Below, in pieces: positions 17,564 through 26,710 of a DNA stretch of 64,000 bases. This stretch comes from Ohtaekwangia kribbensis (lineage in GTDB: Bacteria; Bacteroidota; Bacteroidia; Cytophagales; Cyclobacteriaceae). Each line of letters opens with the position of its first letter. The stretch's first letter is position 1. Under the pieces are notes generated by a model. It had not been told where the DNA came from. It searched no databases and saw nothing but the letters and a program-made list of their open reading frames with translations. Both the position numbers and the translations under genes were made by a program. The stretch lies in NCBI RefSeq assembly GCF_042676245.1, contig NZ_JBHTKA010000007.1:248001-312000 (forward strand), written 5' to 3'.

Positions 17564-18391
17564 ATGTCCAGACCTCTTATACTTGTTTCCAACGATGATG
17601 GAATAACCTCGAAAGGAATTCTCACCCTGATTAACGTAATGAAAGATTTAGGCGATGTACTCGTAGTAGCGCCTGATAGTCCACAATCCGGAATGGGACA
17701 CGCCATTACAGTAGGGGAGTCGTTGCGACTGGAAGAGAACCTGGTATTTAAAGGTGTGAAGGCTTACCAGTGCTCCGGTACACCGGCTGATTGCGTAAAG
17801 ATGGCGCGTCACTTTGTATTGAAAGGACAACGTCAACCCGATGTTGTGGTGAGCGGCATCAATCATGGAAGCAATACTTCCATCAGCGTGCTATATTCAG
17901 GCACCATGTCTGCCGCTATAGAAGGCGCTATAGAAGGAACACCTGCCATTGGATTTTCACTTTGTGATTATTCGCATGATGCAGACTTTTCGCACGTAGA
18001 ACCGTATGTGCGTAAAATTACCCAACAGGTTTTAGCAAAAGGCTTACCGAAAGGCGTTGCCCTCAATGTAAATTTCCCTCCCAAGCAAAATGAACCGTTA
18101 AAAGGTATACGTGTATGCCGCCAGGCAAATGCAAAGTGGGTGGAGGAATTTGATCAACGCTTTGATCCCAACGGGCGCAGATATTTCTGGATGGCAGGAA
18201 GTTTTGTAAACTTCGATAAAGGCGAAGACAACGATGAGTGGGCTATAGCGAACAACTACGTATCCGTAGTACCCTGTCAATTCGATCTCACAGCGCACCA
18301 AGCTATATCAATCTTAAACGAAGACTGGGAGATACTCGACCGCTCCGCCCAAGCCGAAGCAAGCGAATACCGCAAACCCGAAGAAAAATAG
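17564..18391 (+). CDS. surE: 5'-nucleotidase SurE
   Basis: 275 residues. Metal-dependent nucleoside monophosphate phosphatase of the stationary-phase survival family. The N-terminus LILVSNDDGITSKGI carries the Asp-Asp metal ligands, and SGINHGSNTSISVLYSGTMS is the second conserved block. Normal length. It ends the dnaG-ribBA-unknown-surE run on the plus strand. A hairpin with a T tract follows at 18469-18494. Confidence 0.96.
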   Translation: MSRPLILVSNDDGITSKGILTLINVMKDLGDVLVVAPDSPQSGMGHAITVGESLRLEENLVFKGVKAYQCSGTPADCVKMARHFVLKGQRQPDVVVSGINHGSNTSISVLYSGTMSAAIEGAIEGTPAIGFSLCDYSHDADFSHVEPYVRKITQQVLAKGLPKGVALNVNFPPKQNEPLKGIRVCRQANAKWVEEFDQRFDPNGRRYFWMAGSFVNFDKGEDNDEWAIANNYVSVVPCQFDLTAHQAISILNEDWEILDRSAQAEASEYRKPEEK

Positions 18392-18616
18392 CTTCTGGCT
18401 ACCAGCCGCTAGAAGTATATTTTTTACTATAGGATATACTTTGCTTAGCATAAATGTGCTGAAGCTAGAGGCTGGCAACTTGCAGCCTTTTTTTCTCGCG
18501 GCTCGAAGCTCAAAGCTCATAGCTGCTAAAAGAAAAATCTATACGATAGGATTTATTTCCCCTTCGTGCAAATCTACCTGCAGCTAGTAGCCAGTAACTT
18601 TTTCCTCTCTCGCATC
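18392..18616. repeat. Intergenic repeat island, family B (GCTGGCTGC / AGCTGCGAGC words)
   Basis: Between convergent surE and a glycosyltransferase gene. It consists of degenerate repeats of words such as GGCTGGCAAC, CTCGAAGCTCAAAGCTCATAGC and CTCATAGCTCGCAGCTA. The same vocabulary recurs at 33171-33330, 40838-41094 and 46933-46985. No coding potential. Confidence 0.6.
18469..18494 (+). terminator. Probable intrinsic terminator after surE
   Basis: AGGCTG (18469-18474) pairs with CAGCCT (18483-18488), loop of 8 nt, followed directly by a run of T residues. The stem is short but GC-rich and lies 78 nt downstream of the surE stop, within a family B repeat. Confidence 0.55.
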
Positions 18617-19576
18617 TCACAACTCATAGCTCGCAGCTACTAGGCTCTTGCCACGAAACACTTCGCGTACATTGTACGTCTTCTTATTTTGCGATTCGTA
18701 GTAGGTGCGCATGATCAGTTCGGCAATGAGACCAAAGGTGAGAAACTGAATGCCGGCCAGTACAAGCGATACTCCGAGTATAAGCAACGGACGGCCCCAT
18801 ATATCTTGTCCCATGATTTTTAGGACAAGCATATAGAAGTTGATTACGAAGCCAATCATGAACGATACTATACCAATCGGACCGAATAGATGAATGGGCC
18901 TTCTGAAATATTTCTGAAAGAATACCATTAGCATCAGGTCGCTTGCTACTTTTAACGTGCGACCTATACCATATTTAGATTTACCATGAATACGAGCGTG
19001 ATGTTTAACATCCATGTCGGTAATCTTTCCGCCTTGTAACACCGCGAGTATAGGAATGAAGCGGTGTAATTCTCCGTATAGTCCGAGACGTAATGCAATG
19101 TCACGTCTGAATACTTTCAGTGTGCAGCCATAATCGCGAATGAATACTCCGGTAAGATTACGAATCATGCGGTTGGCTATACGACTCGGTATCTTTCTCC
19201 ACACCATACCATCCTTACGATTTTTGCGATTGCCGGCAACAACATCCCAGTTTTCTTCTTTGAGTTTCATCAGCATAGCCGGTATATCACTGGGGTCATT
19301 TTGCAAATCGCCATCCATGGTAACGATGTAATCACCGTGAGCGTGATCTATACCGGCAGCCATAGCTGCTGTTTGTCCGTAGTTACGATTAAAAGAAATT
19401 AATCGCGTGCGATGATCGGCCAGCGCTTTGATTTTGGCAACCGTTGCATCGGTAGAACCATCGTCTACCAGAATCAACTCATACTCATAATTCACAAGCG
19501 CCCTTCGTACACTATCAAACAGCGGAGCGATATTATCCTCTTCGTTCAGCAACGTAATAATCACCGATAGTTCCAT
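18617..19576 (-). CDS. Family 2 glycosyltransferase, polyprenyl-phosphate sugar transferase type
   Basis: 319 residues from ATG at 19576 (MELSVIITLLNEEDN); a GTG six codons upstream is in frame. GT-A fold motifs DDGSTDAT and MDGDLQNDPSDIP, then two C-terminal transmembrane helices (about 225-250 and 260-290). This resembles ArnC/GtrB/DPM1-like enzymes that load a sugar onto undecaprenyl phosphate at the inner face of the membrane. It is divergent from a GT39 transferase that would use such a lipid-linked sugar, so the two probably act in sequence. A sequence TACTTTG overlaps the start region and may be a promoter element. Confidence 0.9.
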   Translation of the reverse strand: MELSVIITLLNEEDNIAPLFDSVRRALVNYEYELILVDDGSTDATVAKIKALADHRTRLISFNRNYGQTAAMAAGIDHAHGDYIVTMDGDLQNDPSDIPAMLMKLKEENWDVVAGNRKNRKDGMVWRKIPSRIANRMIRNLTGVFIRDYGCTLKVFRRDIALRLGLYGELHRFIPILAVLQGGKITDMDVKHHARIHGKSKYGIGRTLKVASDLMLMVFFQKYFRRPIHLFGPIGIVSFMIGFVINFYMLVLKIMGQDIWGRPLLILGVSLVLAGIQFLTFGLIAELIMRTYYESQNKKTYNVREVFRGKSLVAASYEL

Positions 19577-19690
19577 ATCCACAAAGTAACGCACCCTACA
19601 TTGCTCAACCTTTACACACCCGTTAACATTTCATGAAGATAGCTTCATGCGGGGGTAACAGGGGAGATAGATTTTTAATTTAAAATTGCG

Positions 19691-19835
19691 CAGTAGAATG
19701 TGTTTAGGTGTGTACGTGGGCACGTGTTTACGTAGTTGATCTTATTATAACGTATATACTATCTATATCGGAGCACTTTGTGTATAAGTAAACGCACACA
19801 CGTACATACCCAAACACGTAAACACGTAACAACGC
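19691..19835. repeat. Intergenic quasi-palindrome, family C (ACGTGTTTACG words)
   Basis: The left arm near 19699-19735 (GTGTTTAGGTGTGTACGTGG and on) and the right arm near 19787-19830 (CACACACGTACATACCC and on) are imperfect reverse complements. They flank an A/T-rich centre with TATATACTATCTATAT. The right arm ends 6 nt before the start codon of the GT39 gene. The same words occur at 33031-33080 and 56611-56698. Confidence 0.65.
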
Positions 19836-21443
19836 ATGAAAAACCTCCTCCTCCTGCTCATCCTCTCCACCGTAGTATATACCGCTAACATCTGGGGCAC
19901 TTCCGTATATATACTGGATGAAGCCAAGAACGCGGGGTGTGCCATGGAAATGTATCAGCGGGGCGATTGGGTGGTGCCTACGTTTAATGATGCGTTGCGT
20001 ACGGATAAGCCTCCGTTGCATTATTACTTCATGAAGGTGGGGTATAGTATATTTGGAATAACTCCGTTTGGTGCACGTATATTTTCTTCGATGATGGGTG
20101 TGCTTACGGTGCTGGTTGTATTTCTCTTCTGCAGAAAGATGTTAACGGAAGATGCTGCGTTTTATACCGGCATGATACTCGTGTCGTCTCTGCAGCTGGG
20201 TATACAATTTCATCTGGCAGTGCCTGATCCTTACCTGATCTTTTTTCTTACGCTTGGCTGGTTAAGTTTTATATATGCTTATATAGAAAAGAAGCGGGGA
20301 TATTACTATATATTCTATGTGTCGATAGCACTGGCAACGTTGGCGAAAGGTCCGGTGGCCATGGTGTTTTCAGGAATACTGGTGTTGATCTTTTTACTCG
20401 CGCAACGCAATTTCAAATGGAAGACGTTGATGCAGCTGCGTCTCGTGCCGGGTGTATTACTTTTTCTGGCGATTGTGTTGCCCTGGTATATAGCCGTAGG
20501 AGTGGAGACACAGGGCGAGTGGCTGGAACAATTTTTCTTTAAGCACAATATAAGCCGCTTTACATCTTCCATGGAAGGGCATGGTGGTTTTCCGCTGGCA
20601 TCAGTCGTGATCGTGATTGGTGCGCTCATGCCGTTTTCATTTTTCTTTCCGCAGGCTATACGCATGATCTGGAAAGATCAGAAGAAAGATGCATTCCTGC
20701 AGTTCTGTCTCCTTGCGATGGCCATTGTCATTGTGTTCTTTGCATTCTCGCGCACCATATTGCCGAGTTATCCTGAGCCTGCCGTTCCGTTCTTTGCTAT
20801 ACTATTAGGATACTTCTTTTATATCGTACAAAAGCGTGAAAAGGTAAAGCGTCTGCGGTTGCGCGTAAATGCATTGGTATATTTTATCATCGCGCTGGCT
20901 ATACCTTTCGCAGTATGGATTGCGTTGCGTGCCGAGCACAACCTGCAAGACCTGTCAAGCCTTGCGGTATATTTCGTGCTGTTGCCGCTGGGTGCAGGTG
21001 CGGCACTGCTATATATCTGGAAGAAGGATCTCGATACAGCGCTATATGTTTATACGCTCACGGGCGTAACGTTTCTGATGATCTTTTTTTATGCTGCCTT
21101 TCCGGAAGTAGATCAGCGCAATCCGGTTTCGCAGAGTGTTGATTACATAGATCATCATAAACCTATACCGGTAGTAAGCTATCGTGATTTTAATCCGGCC
21201 TATGTGTTTTATTTTAAAGCGCCTGTAAAAAAAATCGAAACCGCAGATCAACTCAAAGCCTATCAGCAAACACAACCCCGGTACTATATAGTAACGCAAA
21301 AACGATATGTAGATGAGCTGCCCGCAAACGACTATCGCATAGTATACGAAGGAAAAGATCTCTTCGAACGCCCCGTAACCGTAGTCCTCGAACGCAAATG
21401 GCCCGGTTACAGTGAAGTCTATCCGCTGAACAACGAACACTAA
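19836..21443 (+). CDS. Family 39 glycosyltransferase (ArnT/PMT-like), multi-pass membrane protein
   Basis: 535 residues with about 11-12 hydrophobic helices and a soluble C-terminal domain (about 430-535). The first periplasmic loop carries the catalytic Asp-Glu (YILDEAKNAG) and the DKPPLHYYF motif, both diagnostic of the ArnT/PMT clan. It transfers a sugar from a polyprenyl-phosphate donor to an acceptor on the periplasmic side, in ArnT to lipid A. The acceptor here is unknown. Its neighbours, a GT2 gene (divergent) and a PAP2 phosphatase (convergent), suggest modification of lipid A or another envelope glycan. Confidence 0.9.
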   Translation: MKNLLLLLILSTVVYTANIWGTSVYILDEAKNAGCAMEMYQRGDWVVPTFNDALRTDKPPLHYYFMKVGYSIFGITPFGARIFSSMMGVLTVLVVFLFCRKMLTEDAAFYTGMILVSSLQLGIQFHLAVPDPYLIFFLTLGWLSFIYAYIEKKRGYYYIFYVSIALATLAKGPVAMVFSGILVLIFLLAQRNFKWKTLMQLRLVPGVLLFLAIVLPWYIAVGVETQGEWLEQFFFKHNISRFTSSMEGHGGFPLASVVIVIGALMPFSFFFPQAIRMIWKDQKKDAFLQFCLLAMAIVIVFFAFSRTILPSYPEPAVPFFAILLGYFFYIVQKREKVKRLRLRVNALVYFIIALAIPFAVWIALRAEHNLQDLSSLAVYFVLLPLGAGAALLYIWKKDLDTALYVYTLTGVTFLMIFFYAAFPEVDQRNPVSQSVDYIDHHKPIPVVSYRDFNPAYVFYFKAPVKKIETADQLKAYQQTQPRYYIVTQKRYVDELPANDYRIVYEGKDLFERPVTVVLERKWPGYSEVYPLNNEH

Positions 21444-21517
21444 TAATCGTTAGCCGTTAATGGTTAGTCGTTGTCCGTGTCTGTTATTAACTGTTAACCA
21501 TTAACGGATAACGATTA
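21444..21517. repeat. Intergenic palindrome, family A (CCGTTAATGGTTA words); likely two-way terminator structure
   Basis: Arms at 21444-21466 and 21495-21517 are reverse complements over 23 bp with one mismatch; the core CCGTTAATGGTTA / TAACCATTAACGG is perfect. The loop is 28 nt. It occupies the whole gap between two convergent genes, so it may serve as a two-way transcription end, although no strong T tract is present. The vocabulary recurs at 43990-44059, 53280-53385 and 60162-60340. Confidence 0.7.
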
Positions 21518-22204
21518 GCGGCTCCTCCTGATCTTAAAATCAAACGACTCCCTCTTCAAGAGCGCACCAATATCCAGCCTGCGATTCATCCACATCGGCA
21601 ATTGATTCAACTCCATTACCTGCCAGACGATATAGGTTGAAAATGTACCTACTACAGCACCGGCTGCAACATCAATAAGAAAATGCTGGGCTAAGTATAT
21701 ACGGGAGTACCCCACCATAAACGCAAGTAACAATGTAAATACACCGATCGCTTTATTGCCGGAGATCAGGGCCAGAAAAAAAGCTGCACAAAAAGCAGTA
21801 GCAGTATGTCCGGAAGGAAACGAATTGAAATTGTGTACATCAACTCCGGGCACAAAGTGAATCAAATCATCGCCCAGGAATTTTCGCGGGCGCTCCAGTT
21901 TCGGAAACAATCCACGCTTGAACGCACTCACCAATATACCATGCAGCAAGGAAGCGATAAGCGCCGCTATAGCATGACGGAAACGAACAAAAGCAGCAAA
22001 GACAACGATCGGTATAAAGATCAACCCATCGCCAAGGTTAGTAATGGTTTTAAAGAAAAGATCAAGAAAAGCAGTATGGTGTCCGTTGATCCATAGTATA
22101 TCCATTCCTTTATCAACACCGAGTGAAGCGATAAAGAGTAACGAGAGCACTACGATATAGTGCTTTACAACCGGGGTATCAGCGTTGGCAAGCGATATCT
22201 TCAC
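21515..22204 (-). CDS. PAP2-family membrane phosphatase
   Basis: 229 residues, opening at GTG 22204 (no ATG available near the N-terminus). Five or six hydrophobic helices. Acid phosphatase signature: KLERPRKF, PSGHTATAF (catalytic His) and SRIYLAQHFLIDVAAG. Family members dephosphorylate undecaprenyl pyrophosphate or lipid A phosphates at the periplasmic face. Next to GT39 and GT2 genes it may recycle the lipid carrier or act as an LpxE/LpxT-like enzyme; the sequence alone does not decide. Confidence 0.9.
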   Translation of the reverse strand: MKISLANADTPVVKHYIVVLSLLFIASLGVDKGMDILWINGHHTAFLDLFFKTITNLGDGLIFIPIVVFAAFVRFRHAIAALIASLLHGILVSAFKRGLFPKLERPRKFLGDDLIHFVPGVDVHNFNSFPSGHTATAFCAAFFLALISGNKAIGVFTLLLAFMVGYSRIYLAQHFLIDVAAGAVVGTFSTYIVWQVMELNQLPMWMNRRLDIGALLKRESFDFKIRRSR

Positions 22205-22443
22205 AACAAAAGTATTTTGCCCAAACTTAACCGGCTGATTGAACCTAGTGATGATGCAGCGTTAATGCTTTGTTTAAGAAAAGAAGGTCGCTGTGTTATG
22301 TGCGCAGAACAGAATTAACGCACGGATAAATCAGAAATTCAAAATTTCATAGTCCTGCTTTGAAAAATAACCAGCTGCAAACGTGTTCTTAACAAAAAGT
22401 TAAAATTATGGGTATTTTTTAATGCCTGTCTCAAAAAATCCGA

Positions 22444-22451
22444 TAGATTTG
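22444..22451 (+). promoter_or_regulatory. Putative -7 element of the glnN promoter
   Basis: TAGATTTG matches TAnnTTTG, 29 nt before the glnN start codon. A T-rich stretch about 20 nt upstream could serve as the -33 region. The rest of the 276-nt interval (22205-22480) shows no other clear element. Confidence 0.4.
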
Positions 22452-22480
22452 AACAACTACAACAAAAAATTCGACCACCT

Positions 22481-24643
22481 ATGGCGCAACTACGATTTGA
22501 AGCTCTGAAGAAATTGAGCGAACGTACGCGTGTGCATGCTGATCTGCCCAGCACCAATGTCTCCAAGTTTTTTGGAGAAAATGTGTATGGCCCTGAGCAA
22601 ATGCGCGCTACCCTGGCCCCAGGCCTTTACAAGAAGGTAAGTCAGGCAATCAAAAACCACGAAAAAATTGATGAAGTTACGGCCGATGCAGTAGCATCTG
22701 CAGCGAAATCCTGGGCTATTGCCAAGGGCGCAACGCACTTCACTCACTGGTTCCAACCCATGACGGGCGGAACGGCTGAGAAGCATGATTCATTCTTCGA
22801 TGCACTTGCCGGCATTGAACGTTTCAAAGGAAGCGAGCTGGTTCAGCAAGAGCCTGATGCATCGTCTTTCCCAAGCGGTGGTATCCGCAGTACATTTGAG
22901 GCTCGCGGTTATACTGCATGGGATCCTACATCTCCTATGTTTGTATACGGTCGCACGCTTTGTATACCTACTGTATTTGTTTCCTATACGGGAGAAACAC
23001 TGGATACAAAAGCACCTCTGTTAAAAGCATTGAAAGCAGTTGATATAGCAGCTACTAAAGTTTGCCAACTGTTCGATAAAGATATTCAACACGTTGTAGC
23101 ATCACTCGGTGCTGAACAGGAATACTTTATTGTTGATAAAGCTCTTTTCGATGCTCGTCCTGACCTGGTAATGGCTGGCCGTTCTGTATTCGGACATGCT
23201 CCTGCCCGTGGACAGCAAATGGAAGATCACTATTTCGGATCAATCCCTTCGCGTGTTTATGATTTCATGAAAGATTTTGAAATCGAAGCATGGAAACTTG
23301 GTATACCGGTACGCACGCGTCACAACGAAGTTGCTCCGAGCCAGTTTGAGGTTGCTCCTTTATTTGAAGAAGTTAACGTAGCGAACGATCACAACCAGTT
23401 GATGATGGATGTGATGGGACGCGTAGCCGATAAACATAACCTGAGAGTTATATTCCATGAAAAACCTTTCGCAGGTTTGAACGGAAGCGGTAAACACAAC
23501 AACTGGTCATTGATCACCGATACAGGTGTAAACCTGTACGCACCTACCAGCAGTGCCCGCGATAACCTCATGTTCCTCACGTTCTTCGTAACTACCATCA
23601 AAGCAGTACATGCTTATGGAGATCTGTTGCGTGCAAGTATAGCAACAGCAGCGAACGATTTCCGTCTTGGCGCGAACGAAGCTCCTCCTGCTATCATGTC
23701 AACGTTCATCGGTTCACAGATGACTGCTGTATTGGATGAGCTTGAGAAAAAAGGAAATGTAAAAATCGAGAAAGGCGATAACATGTATATGAAGCTTGGT
23801 ATCGATCAGATTCCGGAAATCATCCTGGATGCTACCGATCGTAACCGTACTTCACCATTTGCCTTTACCGGAAATAAATTTGAATTCCGCGCAGTAGGTG
23901 GAAGCGATAACTGTGCAGTGGCAATGACCGCCCTGAACACGATCGTGGCAGAACAGCTTGATCAGTTCTTTGCAGCCGTATCAAAACAAATCGAGAAAGG
24001 CGAAGAGAAACGCCTGGCGATTGTAAATGTACTGCGTGAGTATATTAAAGAATCGAAAGATATTCGTTTCGAAGGAGACGGATACTCTGATGAATGGGTA
24101 GCAGAAGCTGCGAGGCGTAAACTGGGTAACGTTAAAAATACACCTCGTGCGCTGGATGCTTACCTCACTAAGCAATCCCTTGAATTGTTTGAGAAGCACG
24201 GTGTAATGTCACACAAAGAAACGGAAGCTCGTGTTGAGATCCGACTGGAAGCCTATATCAAGCGTGTACAAATTGAAGCACGTGTGATGGGTGACCTGGC
24301 GATGAACCACATCGTTCCGACTGCGATTGCTTACCAGACAAAACTGATTGAAAACGCTAACGGTCTGAAAGGACTTGGTGTGGATAACACTGCTGTAGTT
24401 CAAACCATCCGCGAAATCTCGGGTCATATCGATACCATCAAGAATGGTGTACGCGCTATGGTCGAAGATCGCAAGCGTATCAACAAAATTACCGATACAC
24501 ACAAGCGCGCTATAGCATACTGCGATGAGATCAAAGAGAAATACTTTGAAAGCATCCGCGATGCTGTTGACAAACTCGAGTTGCTGGTGGACAATGAAGA
24601 TTGGCCATTGGTAAAATACAGAGAGTTGTTGTTCCTGCGCTAA
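22481..24643 (+). CDS. glnN: Glutamine synthetase type III
   Basis: 720 residues, the length typical of GSIII, about 250 residues longer than GSI. It makes glutamine from glutamate, ammonia and ATP in the cytoplasm as the main ammonium-assimilation enzyme. Recognisable blocks are the GSIII-specific N-terminus (FFGENVYGPEQMRATL), THFTHWFQPMTGGTAEKHD, the metal-site region LGAEQEYFIVD, and NEVAPSQFEVAPLFEE with GLNGSGKHNNWSL. Monocistronic, with a predicted promoter upstream and a GC-rich terminator downstream. Confidence 0.97.
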   Translation: MAQLRFEALKKLSERTRVHADLPSTNVSKFFGENVYGPEQMRATLAPGLYKKVSQAIKNHEKIDEVTADAVASAAKSWAIAKGATHFTHWFQPMTGGTAEKHDSFFDALAGIERFKGSELVQQEPDASSFPSGGIRSTFEARGYTAWDPTSPMFVYGRTLCIPTVFVSYTGETLDTKAPLLKALKAVDIAATKVCQLFDKDIQHVVASLGAEQEYFIVDKALFDARPDLVMAGRSVFGHAPARGQQMEDHYFGSIPSRVYDFMKDFEIEAWKLGIPVRTRHNEVAPSQFEVAPLFEEVNVANDHNQLMMDVMGRVADKHNLRVIFHEKPFAGLNGSGKHNNWSLITDTGVNLYAPTSSARDNLMFLTFFVTTIKAVHAYGDLLRASIATAANDFRLGANEAPPAIMSTFIGSQMTAVLDELEKKGNVKIEKGDNMYMKLGIDQIPEIILDATDRNRTSPFAFTGNKFEFRAVGGSDNCAVAMTALNTIVAEQLDQFFAAVSKQIEKGEEKRLAIVNVLREYIKESKDIRFEGDGYSDEWVAEAARRKLGNVKNTPRALDAYLTKQSLELFEKHGVMSHKETEARVEIRLEAYIKRVQIEARVMGDLAMNHIVPTAIAYQTKLIENANGLKGLGVDNTAVVQTIREISGHIDTIKNGVRAMVEDRKRINKITDTHKRAIAYCDEIKEKYFESIRDAVDKLELLVDNEDWPLVKYRELLFLR

Positions 24644-24688
24644 GGAAGATACTCTGTTAACTTAATTACCTAAACCTGTGAACACATT

Positions 24689-24721
24689 CCCCGGCCGTTA
24701 TGGCTGGGGTTTGTTGCTTTT
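24689..24721 (+). terminator. Intrinsic terminator after glnN
   Basis: CCCCGGCC (24689-24696) pairs with GGCTGGGG (24702-24709) over 8 bp with one G-U pair and a 5-nt loop, followed by TTTGTTGCTTTT. Confidence 0.8.
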
Positions 24722-25145
24722 ACGCGTATGGGAATTTACAAAGCTTCCAATAGTCTAATATAGACTTCAACGTTACTTCAATCTCATCGAAGCTTTGGCC
24801 TTTCAGAAAGAACCCCTGTACATTTAAATCATACGCAGCCTGTACCTGGTCGCGGCTGGCCGCGGTGGAGAAGAATATAAAGGGAATGTTCTTGCCTTGA
24901 AATTCGGCATTTTCATTGATATGCCTGCGCAGTTCCAAACCATTCATCAGCGGCATATTTATATCGCACAACACCAGGAACGGAGTAACCTCTGTAGTTT
25001 TTAAAAACTCCAGCGCTGCATGGCCATTACTAAAAAAGATAAGTTCGTTTAACGTATTAAGCTTCTGAAAGATTTTTTTAAAGAAATAGTGATCATCTTC
25101 ATCGTCATCAATGATGATAATAGGGGGATTTAACGAGGTTTTCAA
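24720..25145 (-). CDS. Single-domain response regulator (CheY/Rcp1 type)
   Basis: 141 residues, all receiver domain. The acidic pocket IIDDDEDD, the phospho-acceptor in LVLCDINMPLMNG and the conserved Lys in FLKGQSF are all present. No output domain, so it signals by protein contact, often with a hybrid histidine kinase. The frame starts at TTG 25145 and no ATG is available upstream or near the N-terminus, so the start is TTG or uncertain. It lies alone; no kinase is adjacent. Confidence 0.9.
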   Translation of the reverse strand: MKTSLNPPIIIIDDDEDDHYFFKKIFQKLNTLNELIFFSNGHAALEFLKTTEVTPFLVLCDINMPLMNGLELRRHINENAEFQGKNIPFIFFSTAASRDQVQAAYDLNVQGFFLKGQSFDEIEVTLKSILDYWKLCKFPYA

Positions 25146-25458
25146 TTTTGATATAGATTACTATGCTATCAAAATAGCACATGACTTGAGTTAAAAATAT
25201 ATGCCACAGCTTATATTCAAATGTGTTCGTCTAAAGGTATTTTTAAAGCAATAAAATTAAAGATATCCGAAAAACGCAACAATAATATCGATCAACGGTA
25301 GCAAGGTAGATCGCTTCGTTGAAATAACGAGTAAAAAATTACCCTATTTGAAGAATTCATACATTCTGAAAAAAGGGGTAACAGGCATTCGTAGTAGAAC
25401 TTGAGAATGTATCGTTACCTTTAATTTCAATGGTATAGAAATTACTACGGAAAGATAT
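25146..25458. other. Non-coding interval with interleaved inverted repeats upstream of the desaturase gene
   Basis: 313 nt without a gene. Three complementary pairs occur in interleaved order before the desaturase start codon: ATACATTCT (25359-25367) with AGAATGTAT (25404-25412), GGTAAC (25377-25382) with GTTACC (25414-25419), and CGTAGTA (25390-25396) with TACTACG (25443-25449). They might form alternative hairpins or a pseudoknotted leader; chance is not excluded. No exact TAnnTTTG promoter at good spacing was found. Confidence 0.35.
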
Positions 25459-26517
25459 ATGAAACCAGTGTCAAGCATTGCGTTAGGGGATCCCGTATTC
25501 TCATCATCGCCAACTTATACATCTATAGATCGGTATTGGCTTCGGAAAATAAAAGATGAACGGGATTTACCGTTTGTGTATCTCACCCTTCGAATAACCC
25601 TCATTATGTTGCCGGTAGCGGTGCTGCTATATATGCCGTTTGTTACCGGCTGGCTGTGGTGGTCGCTTGCTGTACTATATTTCATTCTTAACAACTTTGT
25701 ATTCAAAGGACCCTTCGGACTCATGCTTCACTGCACCAGTCACCGACCGTTTTTCAATCAGCAATACGCCTGGTTGAATTCTTATCTCCCTTGGATCATC
25801 AGTCCTTTTTTTGGTCAGACGCCAGAAACGTATGCGAGTCATCACCTGGCCATGCATCATCGTGAGAATAATCTGGAAGAAGATTTGAGTTCAACCATGC
25901 ACTATCAACGCGATAGCTTCCGGCACTTTCTTCTTTACTTCAGCCGATTCTTTTTTACCGTTATACCTACACTCGCCTGGTATTTTAATGAGCGAAGCCA
26001 GTTAAAATTACGCAACCGGGTAATTCGGGGCGAGCTTGCTTTCTTTGGTATGTGCGCCTTACTATGCATCATAAGCTGGCAGGCTACTGTCATGGTATTT
26101 TTATTACCACTTCTTATTTCGAGAATTATAATGATGGTAGGAAACTGGGCACAACACTCGTTTATTGAAGAGAGTGATCCGGGAAATTTTTATAAGAACA
26201 GCATAACATGCATTAACACTCCCTATAATCATAAGTGCTGGAACGATGGTTATCACATCAGTCACCACATTCAGCCTGCCATGCACTGGACACTTCATCC
26301 GGAACATCTTCAAACCAATTTGCAGGTATATGCTACAAACAAAGCTTTGATCTTTGAGGGAATTCATTTTCTGCACGTGTGGTGGTATCTTATGAATAAA
26401 GATTATAAGAAACTCGCCAAGCGGGTGGTAAACATTCACGGCATGTTCGCTTCTGAAGAAGATATAATTTCGCTTATGAAAAGCCGGACGCGGGAAATTA
26501 AAAAACGTCAGGTATAA
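25459..26517 (+). CDS. Membrane fatty acid desaturase/hydroxylase family protein
   Basis: 352 residues with several hydrophobic helices and the His clusters of the di-iron desaturase superfamily: HCTSHRP, SHHLAMHH and YHISHHIQPAMHW (with HPEHL). These proteins oxidise acyl chains or related lipids at the membrane, using O2. The exact substrate is unknown. Its 5' leader may be structured (see preceding interval). Monocistronic. Confidence 0.87.
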   Translation: MKPVSSIALGDPVFSSSPTYTSIDRYWLRKIKDERDLPFVYLTLRITLIMLPVAVLLYMPFVTGWLWWSLAVLYFILNNFVFKGPFGLMLHCTSHRPFFNQQYAWLNSYLPWIISPFFGQTPETYASHHLAMHHRENNLEEDLSSTMHYQRDSFRHFLLYFSRFFFTVIPTLAWYFNERSQLKLRNRVIRGELAFFGMCALLCIISWQATVMVFLLPLLISRIIMMVGNWAQHSFIEESDPGNFYKNSITCINTPYNHKCWNDGYHISHHIQPAMHWTLHPEHLQTNLQVYATNKALIFEGIHFLHVWWYLMNKDYKKLAKRVVNIHGMFASEEDIISLMKSRTREIKKRQV

Positions 26518-26603
26518 CATTAACATGATACGTGTGTAGTATATAGGTGAACTTTCTTTGCATGAAAATCCGTACAGCTACATGTTCACATATGTACAAT
26601 TTT

Positions 26604-26611
26604 TATCTTTG
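26604..26611 (+). promoter_or_regulatory. Putative -7 element upstream of the DUF4407 gene
   Basis: TATCTTTG matches TAnnTTTG and is followed by C, as is common in this phylum. It is 99 nt upstream of the start codon. The -33 element is not clear. Confidence 0.35.
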
Positions 26612-26710
26612 CACCCTCGCTGATCTTTTTTAAAAAGAGTTTCTGTCAATGGCATATTTATTGACTTCGGCAGTAACAATATTCAATATCCTGATCGCGT
26701 TAAAGTGTAC

